A stretch of DNA of 64,000 nucleotides from Nonomuraea turcica (GCF_030718205.1 NZ_JAUZQF010000030.1:62001-126000), one strand, 5' to 3'. Counted from the first letter of the stretch, positions 1-9,590 are shown. The notes: generated by a model not told the origin, from the letters alone. Numbers and translations: made by a program.

Positions 1-11
1 AAGGAGCCGAT

Positions 12-824
12 GTGACAACACGACTACAGGGCCGCCGGGCTCTCCTGACCGGCGGCGCCTCCGGCATCGGCGCCGCGACCGCGGAACTGTTCGCCGCCGA
101 GGGCGCCGCGGTGGTCATCGCCGACCTGCCCTCGCACCGCGCCGCGGCCGACGCCGTAGTCGCGCGTATCGAGAAGGACGGCGGCCGTGCGGTCTTCGCG
201 CCCACCGACGTCACTGACCCGGCCGCGGTGGACGCCGCGGTGGCGCTGTGCGTCGACCGGTTCGGCGGCATCGATGCAGTGGTCGCCTCGGCGGGCGTGA
301 GCGCCCATCCGGACCGCACCGGATCGTTCAACTCGTTGCTCGACCTCGATCCGGCACATTTCCGTTTCGTGCTCGACGTCAACGTGACCGGTGTCTTCCT
401 CACCGCCAGCGCCGCGGCGTCCGCGATGCCGGAGTCGGGCGGCTCGATCGTGGTGCTGGCCAGCATTGCCGCCAAGCGGCCGTCCGCAGGCGCGTACTCG
501 GTGTCCAAGGCCGGCGCGTGGATGCTTACGCGCTGCCTCGCGCACGAATTGGCGCCACGCCATATCCGGGTCAACGCGATCGGGCCGGGTTACGTGGAGA
601 CGGGCCTGCTCGACGGCATGGCCCGGCGATCGGGCGGCGACGACCTCGATGCCCAGAGGATGTGGCGGGAAACGCGCGAGAAGCAGGTGCCGTTGCAGCG
701 GCTCGGGCTGCCGGCGGAGATCGCCCGCACCGCACTTTTCCTCACCAGCGACGAGGGTTCGTACTTCACCGGTTCGCTGTTGCATCCCGACGGCGGATTC
801 GCGTCCGAGTACGCCGGCGGCTGA
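12..824 (+). CDS. SDR family NAD(P)-dependent oxidoreductase
   Basis: A classical short-chain dehydrogenase of 270 residues. It has the N-terminal Rossmann motif TGGASGIG, a central ASAGVS stretch in place of NNAG, the catalytic YSVSK and the family's usual RVNAIGPGYVET. I chose the GTG at 12 because AAGGAG sits at bases 1-6; the ATG at 10 stops immediately. It is the first gene seen of a co-directional run (SDR, phosphotransferase pair, ALDH, HAD, regulator), so it probably oxidises an alcohol or reduces a ketone in that pathway. The substrate cannot be read from the sequence. The operon may begin outside the window. Confidence 0.9.
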   Translation: MTTRLQGRRALLTGGASGIGAATAELFAAEGAAVVIADLPSHRAAADAVVARIEKDGGRAVFAPTDVTDPAAVDAAVALCVDRFGGIDAVVASAGVSAHPDRTGSFNSLLDLDPAHFRFVLDVNVTGVFLTASAAASAMPESGGSIVVLASIAAKRPSAGAYSVSKAGAWMLTRCLAHELAPRHIRVNAIGPGYVETGLLDGMARRSGGDDLDAQRMWRETREKQVPLQRLGLPAEIARTALFLTSDEGSYFTGSLLHPDGGFASEYAGG

Positions 825-853
825 ACCCCCTCCAGACGAGAGAGAGATCCCCG

Positions 854-2593
854 ATGAGCACCGTGGTTCCGGTTGACGAGTTCATCTCCGACGAGTGGTA
901 TCCGGGCTTCAGGCCCGGGCGCACCGACGCCGGGGTCTACACCGAGGCGCTGTCCACCTTCCGGAAGGAGGACGAGGACCGCTTCTGGTTGCTGGACTTC
1001 CACTATCCGCGCGGCATGGTGCCGCTCGGGTACGTCTTTCCCGAGGATGGCATCTGCTTCTGCACCCAGCAGGCGGCCGAGGGTCTGCCGCTGCCCACGA
1101 GCGGCGGGCTCGGTGTCCGGATGGCCGGACCGCACATCTACACCAGCGAGGTGCCGGTCACCTCGCGGTGGGCTGTCGGCGAGCGGGTCGAGCGCATCCA
1201 GCGCGCCCTCCCGGCGACCCTCGAGCGGTTCCAGGCGACGTGGGCCGACCGAGTGACGGAGCTGAACCGCGGACTGGCCTACTTCGAAGGGCAGTCCTTC
1301 GACGGTCGCGACCTCGCCGACCTGGCCCGCCTCTACGAGGAGGCGGTCGTCTTCCACCGCCGCGCCTGGACGATCCACTTTGAGATCATGTACCCGCTGC
1401 TGGCCACCTATGTGGGCTTCCACGGCACGTGCCTGGAACTGGGCATCGACGCGGCCGAGATCTCGAAGTTCCTGCAAGGCTACGACTCCAAGATCATGGA
1501 GACGGATCGCGGCTTGTGGGAGCTCACCCGCAAGGCACGCGCGGCCGGGCTCGCCGACGTTTTCGCCGCCACCGACGCGACAGACCTCAATACGACGCTC
1601 CGGGCCGACCCGGCGGCGAAAGGCTGGGTCGCCGACTTCGACGCGTTCCTGCAGACGTACGGGCACCGCACCGAGGGCATCGCGGACGTCGTGCTGACGC
1701 CCTGGATCGACGACCCGGTCAGCCCGCTGGGCACGGTCCGGACGTACCTGTCGAAGGGCTCCGATCACGACTTCGCCGGCGCGCGGGCCGCCGCCGTGGC
1801 CGAACGGGAACAGGCGATCGACGCCGCCCGCGGCCGGCTCACGGTCGAGGAGCGGCACGTCTTCAATGCCGGGCTGGCCGCGTGCACGTCGGCCAACTTC
1901 GCGTGGTGGAACGAGGACCATAACTACTACATCGACCTGCGCGCACACATCCCGATGCGGCGGGCCGGCCTGGCGATCGCCCGCGCGCTGGGCGCCGAGC
2001 GGCCCGATGACGGACTGTTCGTGTTCCGTCCCGAGCTGCGTCGACTCGCCGAAGGGCACCGCGACTGGGGCAGCATGCGCAAGTTGGTCGACGAACGGCG
2101 GGCCTACTACGAGCATTGGCTCGCCCGCCGGCCGAGAATGCCGAAGGTGCTCGGCACCGTACCCGAGGACATGAGTGACCCGGTGATGCGGGAGATCTTC
2201 GGGACCAATGCCGGGTTCTTCGCGGCCATGAAACAGCTCGGCGGTGACACGTCGCAGGTCACCTCGCTGTCCGGCGTCGCGGCGTCGTCGGGCGTGGCCC
2301 GCGGCGTCGCGCGGGTGCTGCACGGTGCCGAGGAACTGCACCGGATCGAACCCGGCGAGATCCTGGTGTGCGAGGCGACCTCACCCAACTGGACGCCGGC
2401 CTTCGCGAAGATCGCCGCCTGCGTCTGCGACAGCGGTGGCACGCTGACGCACGCGTCGATCGTCAGCCGCGAGTACCGCATCCCCTGCGTGTGCGGGGTG
2501 GGCATCGCGACGTCGACGATCCGCACCGGCGACGAGATCGAGGTGGACGGCACCCGAGGTACCGTGCGCATCCGGAAGCGGGCCGAGCGATGA
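854..2593 (+). CDS. PEP-utilising (swivelling His domain) phosphotransferase subunit
   Basis: 579 residues. The last ~90 residues form a PEP-utiliser mobile domain with the phosphorylatable histidine at about residue 533 in GGTLTHASIVSRE, followed by a GDEIEVDGTRG end. The first ~480 residues are helical with a YGHRTEG motif, as in the substrate-binding part of rifampin-phosphotransferase and PEP-synthase-like proteins. There is no ATP-grasp domain and no PEP/pyruvate TIM barrel; the ATP-grasp domain is the next gene. This split is known for phenylphosphate synthase and the hydroxyphenylethanone kinase pair. I infer that it phosphorylates a hydroxyl group of a small substrate. The reading frame is open upstream from 248, but that part overlaps the SDR gene, so the ATG at 854 is preferred. 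Confidence 0.8.
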   Translation: MSTVVPVDEFISDEWYPGFRPGRTDAGVYTEALSTFRKEDEDRFWLLDFHYPRGMVPLGYVFPEDGICFCTQQAAEGLPLPTSGGLGVRMAGPHIYTSEVPVTSRWAVGERVERIQRALPATLERFQATWADRVTELNRGLAYFEGQSFDGRDLADLARLYEEAVVFHRRAWTIHFEIMYPLLATYVGFHGTCLELGIDAAEISKFLQGYDSKIMETDRGLWELTRKARAAGLADVFAATDATDLNTTLRADPAAKGWVADFDAFLQTYGHRTEGIADVVLTPWIDDPVSPLGTVRTYLSKGSDHDFAGARAAAVAEREQAIDAARGRLTVEERHVFNAGLAACTSANFAWWNEDHNYYIDLRAHIPMRRAGLAIARALGAERPDDGLFVFRPELRRLAEGHRDWGSMRKLVDERRAYYEHWLARRPRMPKVLGTVPEDMSDPVMREIFGTNAGFFAAMKQLGGDTSQVTSLSGVAASSGVARGVARVLHGAEELHRIEPGEILVCEATSPNWTPAFAKIAACVCDSGGTLTHASIVSREYRIPCVCGVGIATSTIRTGDEIEVDGTRGTVRIRKRAER

Positions 2594-3639
2594 CCTACAT
2601 CCGCCACCTCCCGGACATCGCGACCGATGATCCGGCGGCCGGAGGCAAGATGACCCGGCTGGCTGATCTGGCCCGGGCCGGTCTCACCGTGCCGCACGCG
2701 TTCGTCGTTACCACCGACGCGTTTCAAGCGGTGGCGGCGGCGTGCGATCTGCCCTCCGCGCTCGATCGGGAACTGGCCGGTCTTGGTGCCGACGACTCGG
2801 CCGGACTGGCCCGTGCCGAGCAGCGACTACGGGAACGCCTGGCCGGCGCACCGCTGCCGCCGGATCTCACCGAAGCCGTTGCCGGCGCCTACGAGCAACT
2901 GTGCGCGGCGTCGCGGGATGCGCTACTGCCGGTTGCGGTGCGCAGTTCGGCGACGACCGAGGACGCCGTCGCGTCGAGCAGCGCCGGACAGTACGACACC
3001 TACCTCGGTCTGACCGGCGCGCCAGCCGTCCTCGACGGCATACTGCGGTGCTGGGGCAGCCTGTTCGGAGCCCGAGCGCTCAGCTACCGGATCCGCAACG
3101 GTCTATCCCATGTGGAATCGACGATGGCCGTCGGCATCGTGGAGTTGGTGCACGCCCGGGCGAGCGGTGTGGCGTTCTCCCTCAACCCGGTCACCGGACG
3201 GCGGGACCGTATTGTCGTGGAGGCGACGTTCGGCTTCGGCGAGGCGCTGGTGCAAGGCGTGGTCACCCCGGATCACCTGGAGGTTGGCCGCGCCGACCGG
3301 CGGATACTCAGCTACGCGGTGGGCGACAAGCAGACCGTGTCCGCGATGGACCATCGGGCCGGCCAGGTCGTCGAGGTCGCCATGCCGGAGCCGATGCGAA
3401 CCCTCCGCGTGCTCGCCGAAGACGAGATCGGCGCCCTCGTCGATGCCGTGCTCGCCGCCGAGGAGATGCTCGGCGCACCGGCCGACGTGGAGTGGGTCAT
3501 CCCCCGCGCCTACCGGTCAGGTGACCCGGTGACACTCGTGCAGGTCCGGCCCGTCACCACCGCCGTGGCGCAGCCCGCGCAGACCTGGAACGCCGCCGCC
3601 ATGGCGCTCAAATACGCGTTCAAGGGAATACCGCAATGA
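2590..3639 (+). CDS. PEP/pyruvate-binding (ATP-grasp) subunit of a split dikinase-type phosphotransferase
   Basis: 349 residues matching the PPDK N-terminal ATP-binding domain alone. It shows the AVRSSATTEDA nucleotide-binding motif with the SSAGQYDTYL loop, GVAFSLNPVTG, the ATFGFGEALVQG strand and the terminal VQVRPVTT. It starts with ATGA overlapping the stop of the swivel subunit, so the two are translationally coupled and should form one enzyme: ATP phosphorylates the swivel histidine here, and the phosphate passes to the acceptor bound by the partner. Normal PEP synthases carry both domains plus a PEP domain in ~800 residues; this pair lacks the last. Confidence 0.82.
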   Translation: MTYIRHLPDIATDDPAAGGKMTRLADLARAGLTVPHAFVVTTDAFQAVAAACDLPSALDRELAGLGADDSAGLARAEQRLRERLAGAPLPPDLTEAVAGAYEQLCAASRDALLPVAVRSSATTEDAVASSSAGQYDTYLGLTGAPAVLDGILRCWGSLFGARALSYRIRNGLSHVESTMAVGIVELVHARASGVAFSLNPVTGRRDRIVVEATFGFGEALVQGVVTPDHLEVGRADRRILSYAVGDKQTVSAMDHRAGQVVEVAMPEPMRTLRVLAEDEIGALVDAVLAAEEMLGAPADVEWVIPRAYRSGDPVTLVQVRPVTTAVAQPAQTWNAAAMALKYAFKGIPQ

Positions 3640-5075
3640 CCGCCACGACGTATGTCGACGGCCGCTGGTGGGACCGTCCCGAACGCCGGATCGTGCCCGA
3701 CCCCGCCGACAACCGTGAAGTGGTCGCCGAGGTCTCGTTGTCCTCCGCTGCGGATGTCGACGCGGCCTACGCGGCCGCCGACCGGGCCGCGCGGGCCTGG
3801 GCGCGCACTGCCCCCCAACGCCGGCACGACGTACTCCTGGCCGCCGCCGCGGTCCTCGACCGGGACCGGGAGGCGATGGCGCGCGACCTCGTCCGTGAGG
3901 AGGGAAAGATCTGGAAGGACGCCAGCGGCGAGGTGGCCCGCTCGGCGGACACGCTGCGATATTTCGCCATGGCGGCGCTGCAGCCGGCCGGCGACGTACT
4001 GCCGGCGCCCGCCGGATCGTTCATTCTGAGCCGCCGCGTGCCGCTGGGTGTGGTGACCGTCATTACCCCGTTCAACTACCCGATGCTGCTGCCGGCCTGG
4101 AAGATCGGGCCGGCGCTCGCGCACGGCAACACCGTGGTGTGGAAGTGCAGTGAACTGGTGCCGCTGTCCGCCGTCCACTTCACCCGGGCGCTCGCCGAGG
4201 CGGGTCTGCCGGACGGCGTGCTGAACCTGCTGTGCGGCACCGCCGCAACGCTGGCCGGTCCGCTACTGGCGGATTCCCGCACCAGAGCGGTCACCTTCAC
4301 CGGGTCCACCGCAGCGGGCCGGGCGGTGCAACGAGCTGTCACCGGGCGCGACGTCGCCGTGCAGTTGGAGATGGGCGGGAGCAACGTCGCCGTCGTCCTC
4401 GCCGATGCCGACCTCGACGCGGTCACCGCACACCTCGCCGCCGGGGCGTTCTCCGGCAGCGGGCAGAAGTGCACCGCGATCGGCCGGATCGTCGCCGAGG
4501 CGCCGGTGGCTGACGAACTTGCTGAGCGGTTGGCCGCCGCGGCGGCCGACTTGACGATGGGCAGCGGACTCGAGCCGGCCACGAAGCTCGGCCCGCTCAT
4601 GACACCGGCGGCCCGCGACGCGGTGATCCGCGCGACGCGGGAAGGGGTGTCAGCCGGCGGCACGGTGCTGCACGGCGGTGACCCGCCGGCCGAGGAACGA
4701 CTCGCGTACGGCAACTTCCTTCCGGCCACGGTGCTCGCCGGAGTGCAACCGGGCACCGCCACGGCCCGGCACGAGGTCTTCGGACCGTTTGCCGCCGTCA
4801 TATCGGTTCCGGACGCCGGGCGCGCGATGGAGGTCGCCAACGACACCCCGTACGGGCTGAACGCCGGCGTCTTCACCCGCGACCTGGCGCTGGCGCTGCG
4901 CTTGGTGCAGAGCCTCGACGCCGGGATGGTTCATCTCAACGCGGTCACCGGCTTTCCGCCGTACGTCCCGTTCGGCGGGATGAAGGACTCCGGCTCCGGC
5001 CCTTTGGAGCAAGGGCCGCGCACCTATGAGTTCTTCACCCGCGGTCAGGTCGTCCACCTTCACCCGGAGGCGTGA
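3636..5075 (+). CDS. Aldehyde dehydrogenase family protein
   Basis: A full-length NAD(P)-dependent aldehyde dehydrogenase of 479 residues. The general-base Glu is at about 245 (LEMGGSN) and the catalytic Cys at about 279 (GQKCTAIGR). The ITPFNYPM and FTGSTAAGR cofactor motifs and the C-terminal PFGGMKDSG are present. The start overlaps the kinase subunit stop (ATGA), and the stop abuts the GTG of the HAD gene, so it is inside one operon. It resembles benzaldehyde/vanillin- or semialdehyde-type enzymes; which aldehyde is used is not visible. In the pathway it would turn an aldehyde into the acid, perhaps while the ring or chain hydroxyl is phosphorylated. Confidence 0.9.
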   Translation: MTATTYVDGRWWDRPERRIVPDPADNREVVAEVSLSSAADVDAAYAAADRAARAWARTAPQRRHDVLLAAAAVLDRDREAMARDLVREEGKIWKDASGEVARSADTLRYFAMAALQPAGDVLPAPAGSFILSRRVPLGVVTVITPFNYPMLLPAWKIGPALAHGNTVVWKCSELVPLSAVHFTRALAEAGLPDGVLNLLCGTAATLAGPLLADSRTRAVTFTGSTAAGRAVQRAVTGRDVAVQLEMGGSNVAVVLADADLDAVTAHLAAGAFSGSGQKCTAIGRIVAEAPVADELAERLAAAAADLTMGSGLEPATKLGPLMTPAARDAVIRATREGVSAGGTVLHGGDPPAEERLAYGNFLPATVLAGVQPGTATARHEVFGPFAAVISVPDAGRAMEVANDTPYGLNAGVFTRDLALALRLVQSLDAGMVHLNAVTGFPPYVPFGGMKDSGSGPLEQGPRTYEFFTRGQVVHLHPEA

Positions 5076-5870
5076 GTGCACCCCGATCTGGCGTCCTACG
5101 ACACGGTGGTGAGCGACCTCGATGGGACGCTGTGGATAGACGACACCCCCCTGCCCGGCGCCGTCGGCCTGCTGGACTCGTTTCGTCGCCGGGGAGCCAG
5201 GATCTGCCTGGCCACCAACGCCAGCGTCGCCACGTCGGCGCAACTCCGCGCCGGACTCACCCGGGCCGGCCTGGCAGCTCCGGGTGACGTGCTGGTCACG
5301 GCCGCGGACGCGCTCGGGGCGCAGGCCCGCGAACTAGGCATTCACGAGGTGGCAGCGATCGGTGAGGCAGGCCTGTTCGACGCGTTGGCCCGGCACGGGG
5401 TGCGCGCCGTGCCGGGCGACGAGGTCTGGCGGTCGTGGTCATCCACACCGTCGGGCCGCGCCGTCGCCATGGGTCTGGCCCCGGACACCGATATCAGGAC
5501 GCTCGGACGTGTTGCCATGCTGCTGGAGCGTGGCCTGCCCTTGCTGGTCACCACCACCGAGGTGGCATATCCGACGCGGGAAGGGTTGTCCGGCGGCACC
5601 GGCATGGCGCTGGCCGCACTCGCCGCCCGGGTCGCCGTCGATCCGATCATCTGTGGTAAACCGTCGTCGCCGTTCTTGACCGCGCTCCGGCCGCACGTGG
5701 CGGGCAGGGTGCTGATGATCGGTGACACCGTCGCAGCCGACGTCGAGTTGGCCGCCGCCGCAGGCTGGGACAGTCTGCTCGTGCTCACCGGAACCAGCGC
5801 CGACCAGCACACCGACTGGCCCCGGGCAACATTCGTGACGCCGGATCTCCTGACGATCGGCGCGCGATGA
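5076..5870 (+). CDS. HAD-superfamily (NagD-like) phosphatase
   Basis: 264 residues with the four HAD motifs: DLDGTL (nucleophile Asp14, acid Asp16), LATNAS, GKP with the lysine, and MIGDTVAADVELAAAAG. The order and spacing fit C2-capped NagD/p-nitrophenyl-phosphatase-like enzymes. The GTG start directly follows the ALDH stop, and the end overlaps the regulator start (ATGA). Its place beside an ATP-dependent phosphotransferase is telling: it probably removes the phosphate that the kinase pair adds. A general phosphate-ester scavenging role is the alternative. Confidence 0.83.
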   Translation: MHPDLASYDTVVSDLDGTLWIDDTPLPGAVGLLDSFRRRGARICLATNASVATSAQLRAGLTRAGLAAPGDVLVTAADALGAQARELGIHEVAAIGEAGLFDALARHGVRAVPGDEVWRSWSSTPSGRAVAMGLAPDTDIRTLGRVAMLLERGLPLLVTTTEVAYPTREGLSGGTGMALAALAARVAVDPIICGKPSSPFLTALRPHVAGRVLMIGDTVAADVELAAAAGWDSLLVLTGTSADQHTDWPRATFVTPDLLTIGAR

Positions 5871-6520
5871 CCACCGCACGGACGAGGCCCGGCGAAGGAA
5901 TACAGGCGCTGCCCACCGCTCCCCCGCCGACCGGTGCCGAGTTCGACGACGCCGCCATCCTGGGCCGCCGGATCCGGCAACTGCGCAAGAACGCCGGGCT
6001 GACACTGGACCGCGTCGCCGACGCCGCGCAGATCTCGGCCAGCCTGCTCTCCCGGATCGAGCGGGGCGCCGCACAGCCGTCACTACCGACGCTGCGCACC
6101 ATCTCCCAGGCGCTCGGCATTCCCATCGCGGCGCTGTTCGAGGGCGAGGACCGATCAACCGCGAGCGAGCATGACGCGGCTGGGCGGCGACTCGTCGTGC
6201 GGCACGCCGACCGGCGCCGGCTCAAGGTGCCGGATTCCCGCATCCAGTACGAACTCATGATCCCCGACCTGGACGGCGCGGTCGAGGTGATCTGGGGAGC
6301 GATACCACCGGGTGGTGGGACGACACATCCCTCCTCCCACCCGGGCGAGGAGGTCATCGTCGCGCTCGCCGGGCACGTCGCGGTCGTGGTCGACGACCAG
6401 GAGTTCCTCCTGGCAGTAGGGGACACCATCCGCTTCGACCGCAGCCGTCCGCACCGCCTCTTCAACCCCCGCCCGACGGTCGCGGAGTTTGTCCTGGTCG
6501 TCACGCCACCGTCGCGCTGA
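5867..6520 (+). CDS. XRE-family regulator with C-terminal cupin sensor
   Basis: 217 residues. An XRE helix-turn-helix lies at about residues 30-85 (IRQLRKNAGLTLDRVADAA, SASLLSRIERG), and a small cupin barrel occupies the last ~70 residues (HPGEEVIVALAG, GDTIRFDRSRPHR). This architecture is common in regulators of catabolic genes, where the cupin binds the inducer. It is the last gene of the overlapping operon and probably controls it. It is a close paralogue of the regulator at 10629-11240; the linker and cupin are nearly identical even at DNA level. Confidence 0.88.
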   Translation: MTTARTRPGEGIQALPTAPPPTGAEFDDAAILGRRIRQLRKNAGLTLDRVADAAQISASLLSRIERGAAQPSLPTLRTISQALGIPIAALFEGEDRSTASEHDAAGRRLVVRHADRRRLKVPDSRIQYELMIPDLDGAVEVIWGAIPPGGGTTHPSSHPGEEVIVALAGHVAVVVDDQEFLLAVGDTIRFDRSRPHRLFNPRPTVAEFVLVVTPPSR

Positions 6521-6602
6521 CAACAGCCCTCGCGTTCGCTTTCTCGCCTGGGCCGAGTTTCACGCCAGCCCAGGCGTCTCCCACAAACAGGAGGAAGATC
6601 AG

Positions 6603-8078
6603 ATGTTGACATCGCGCAAGACGCGGTCCGGGCAGAAGGCCCGCCGGGCCGTCCTACTGTTGCTCCCGGCGGCTCTCGCCGGGGCACTGGTCTCGGCATC
6701 TCCGCTGACCGCGAACGCGGCCGCTGTCGTCGCGGTGCCTGCCGCGACACTGACGAAGGTCAACGTTCCCGGCACATCACCGATGTCGGCCACCGCCGTC
6801 GACCTGAAGGCTGCCGGCTACACCGCCAAGGAGTTCTACGCGGAAGGCCTCGCCCACCGGTACACCGGAGCGAACGCCAACACCTTCACGACCGCCACCG
6901 TTCTCGACGGCGGCAATCCGTATCGCACGCGGGTGATGGTGCGATACCCCAAGCCGCACAAGTTCAACGGGACGCTGGCCGTCGAGTGGACCAACGTCAC
7001 AACCGGGGTCGACTTCGAGTTCGCCACGGCCGAGGCCTCGGAATACCTCCTGCGTGAGGGCTATGCGGTCGCCATCGTTTCGGCACAGCGTGTCGGTGTC
7101 GAGCGGCTCAAGACATGGAGCCCGCAGCGATACCCCGGGCTCTCGGTGGACGTGAACAAATGCCTTCCCGACGGCACGTCCCTCTGCACCGGGGACCCGA
7201 TCTCCTACGACATCTTCGCGCAGATCACCCGGGCACTCATGAACAACGCCGGGGGCGCGACCGCGCCGATGCCAGGCCTGCACGTGCAGGACGCGATCGC
7301 CATCGGCCAGTCCCAGTCGGCCGCTCGGCTGGCCATCTACTACAACACGATCCAGCCGCTCCACAACGTCTTCGACGGCTTCGCGTTCTGGGACCGGTCG
7401 GGCCAGCTCCGAGATGACCTGACCGTTCCGGCGATCAGTGTCGACTCCGAAGGGCTGGGGGGCTCGTTCGGGGGCGCTGGATGGACGACGTCGACGTACA
7501 CCCGCAAGTGGGACGTCGCAGGCGCGACGCACGCTTCGCTGTACGGCGCCCAGTACATCGAGGCGATCGCGCAGCGCGATCAATCGATTTTGCTGCCCGA
7601 CGGACAGCCGAAAACGTTCTTTGAGTGGATCGACTTCAACCACGTCTGTGTCAAGCTTCCGCCCTTCACCACGGTGGACGTCGGCCTGGTCTACAACAAG
7701 GCAATCGATTCTGTCCGCAACTGGTTCAAGAGAGGGACGCCCGCCGCCCCTTCGCGAAGCTTCGTGATATCCCCATCCCCGCCGGGTCTTCCTGTTCGTG
7801 ATGCAGACGGCAAGGTGGAGGGCGGGATCCGTCTCCCGCAGTTCGTTGTGCCGACCGCGGAGCAGGGTGCGCTCAACGGGACCGCCTTCCCCTGCAACGT
7901 GTCAGGCTGGCACCGCTACTACACCAAGGACGAGCTCAAGGCGATGTACGGCACTCACGGCCGCTACGTCGCGAAGGTGCAAAGGGTCATGTATCCGCTG
8001 GTCGCAGAAGGCTATGTGTTGAGGACCGACGCGTTGGCTGCCGTTCGCGACGCCGCGCTGTCCGACGTCGCGAAGTAG
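6603..8078 (+). CDS. Secreted alpha/beta-hydrolase domain protein
   Basis: 491 residues. A Sec-type signal peptide (basic RKTRSGQKARR, then a leucine/alanine core ending near ANAAA) precedes a long hydrolase of the 'alpha/beta hydrolase domain-containing' type. The likely nucleophile is Ser237 in IGQSQSAARL. A strong AGGAGG just upstream fixes the ATG at 6603; the open frame back to 6489 overlaps the regulator. An 82-bp gap separates it from the regulator, so it may have its own promoter. It probably cleaves an ester or amide outside the cell and so could release the substrate of the preceding pathway; that link is inference. Confidence 0.75.
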   Translation: MLTSRKTRSGQKARRAVLLLLPAALAGALVSASPLTANAAAVVAVPAATLTKVNVPGTSPMSATAVDLKAAGYTAKEFYAEGLAHRYTGANANTFTTATVLDGGNPYRTRVMVRYPKPHKFNGTLAVEWTNVTTGVDFEFATAEASEYLLREGYAVAIVSAQRVGVERLKTWSPQRYPGLSVDVNKCLPDGTSLCTGDPISYDIFAQITRALMNNAGGATAPMPGLHVQDAIAIGQSQSAARLAIYYNTIQPLHNVFDGFAFWDRSGQLRDDLTVPAISVDSEGLGGSFGGAGWTTSTYTRKWDVAGATHASLYGAQYIEAIAQRDQSILLPDGQPKTFFEWIDFNHVCVKLPPFTTVDVGLVYNKAIDSVRNWFKRGTPAAPSRSFVISPSPPGLPVRDADGKVEGGIRLPQFVVPTAEQGALNGTAFPCNVSGWHRYYTKDELKAMYGTHGRYVAKVQRVMYPLVAEGYVLRTDALAAVRDAALSDVAK

Positions 8079-8122
8079 TCGCCGAGGACAGGGCTCGCGC
8101 GCACCCGTGAATGCCCGATAGT

Positions 8123-8160
8123 AAGCAGTCGGGATCGCAGTCCGGCGGTCCCGACTGCTT
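8123..8160. terminator. Intrinsic terminator hairpin
   Basis: A perfect 12-bp inverted repeat (AAGCAGTCGGGA at 8123-8134, its complement at 8149-8160) with a 14-nt loop lies between the convergent ends of the secreted hydrolase (+) and the CocE-like gene (-). There is no clear T-run, as is usual in actinomycetes. It would serve both strands. Confidence 0.75.
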
Positions 8161-8175
8161 CGCGGCTTACCACGG

Positions 8176-9590
8176 TCACCCGTCGGCGGCGAGCCCCTTC
8201 CGGCCGGTCGACAGTCGCACGGGCAGGATCACTGCCGACGGGTGCTCCGGGTCGTGGTAGACCTCCTGGTGGGCGGTGAGCAGCGTGGCCGCGGTCGCCC
8301 GTGGCCGTCCGGTGCCGGGGTTGCGGGCGAACCGGGGAAAGGCGCCGCTGGAGACCTGTATCCGAATGCGATGACCCCGCTTGAACAGGTACGCGGTCGG
8401 CCACAGCCGCACCTGAGCGGCGCGGATCTGGTCGGCGCTCGTCAGGCTCAGCAGGCCGTCGCAGATGTTGTACGAGCGGCCGCGCGGGTCCACGTCGCAG
8501 AGGCGGACGAAGACGTCCGCGTAGGGCCGGCTCGAGCGGAAGTAGATCTCGGCGCTGACCTCGCCGATCACCTCGAGGTCGTGCTCCAGGGCGGAGGTGG
8601 TGTAGGTGAGCACGTCCAGGCGGGTCTCCAGGGCGGTGTTGTCGACGCGGCCCGTCGTGCCGGTCATCCGGACCCCGCCGACAGCGGGGGTGGGGTCGAC
8701 CGGGTCGTACTGGTACCGGTCGGGCCCGGACACGCCGGGTGGTTGCTCCCCCTTGGCGTGGGCAAGCCCGAAGTCGGTGGCCTCGCGAACCGCTGTCCCG
8801 ATCACGTCTGGAGCGGTGTGGGTCCACTGACCGACGGTCAGGCGTGCGTCGCGCCCCGGTGACTGTGGTCGATGCCGGCCCACCGGTCGGCGTCTCGGTC
8901 GTGGGCGAGAATGTCCTGGATGTACTCGGATCGGTGACCGAGAGCGGCGATGTCCGAGCCGGTGAGCGGAATGGTGCGCAACGCCCGCTGCAGTCGCCTG
9001 GCACCCAGGCGGTGACGCAACATCGCCCAGCGCCGCTCCTGAGTGGCGACCAGGACGCCCCAGTCGAAAGGCGTCTCGAGGGAGATCCCGTCGGCGCGCA
9101 GGAATTCCATGGTCAGGGCAGACTCACTCACCTGCGGAATCATCGCCTTGACCGAGGGTGGCAGCCGGTCCGTCATCGCCCATTGCGCGTAGCCGAGGTA
9201 GCTCAGCCCGAACAGCACCATCGTGTCGGCGAACCACGGCTGGTTCCCCACCCATTCCAGCGTGGCCAATCCGTCCTCACGCTCGCAGCGCAGCGGGTCG
9301 AGGGTGCCACCGGAGCCGAACGTGCCGCGGGTGCTCTGGATCAGGACCTGGAAGCCCCGCTCGGCCAGCGGCCGGGTCAGGACCGTGCCCAAGGTGCCGC
9401 GCCGGCCGTACGGGGTGCGGATGACGACCGTCGGCAGGGCGTCGCCTCCGGCTCGAGGCGCCCAGCGGTCGGCGAGGAGATCGACACCGTCGGGCATCGG
9501 CACTCGAAGGTCGCGGTCGACGATCAACTGTCGGGTGGACGGTGTGGCCAAACGCAACATGCGTTGGATGAGATGGCTGGTCAGGTTCAT
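8176..9590 (-). pseudogene. CocE/NonD family hydrolase, broken by an out-of-frame internal deletion
   Basis: Two minus-strand frames together give a CocE/X-Pro dipeptidyl-peptidase-like protein. The N-terminal half (9590 down to about 8840) has the serine motif GLSYLGYAQW and ends at WAGIDHSHR. The C-terminal half (about 8860 down to 8176) begins near RLTVGQWTH with the jelly-roll domain. In intact relatives about 30-40 residues, including the GWYDIF catalytic-Asp segment, lie between these two points. Here they are missing and the frame changes, with a stop shortly after the join. The protein must be inactive unless the halves are made separately, and even then the Asp is absent. Confidence 0.8.
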
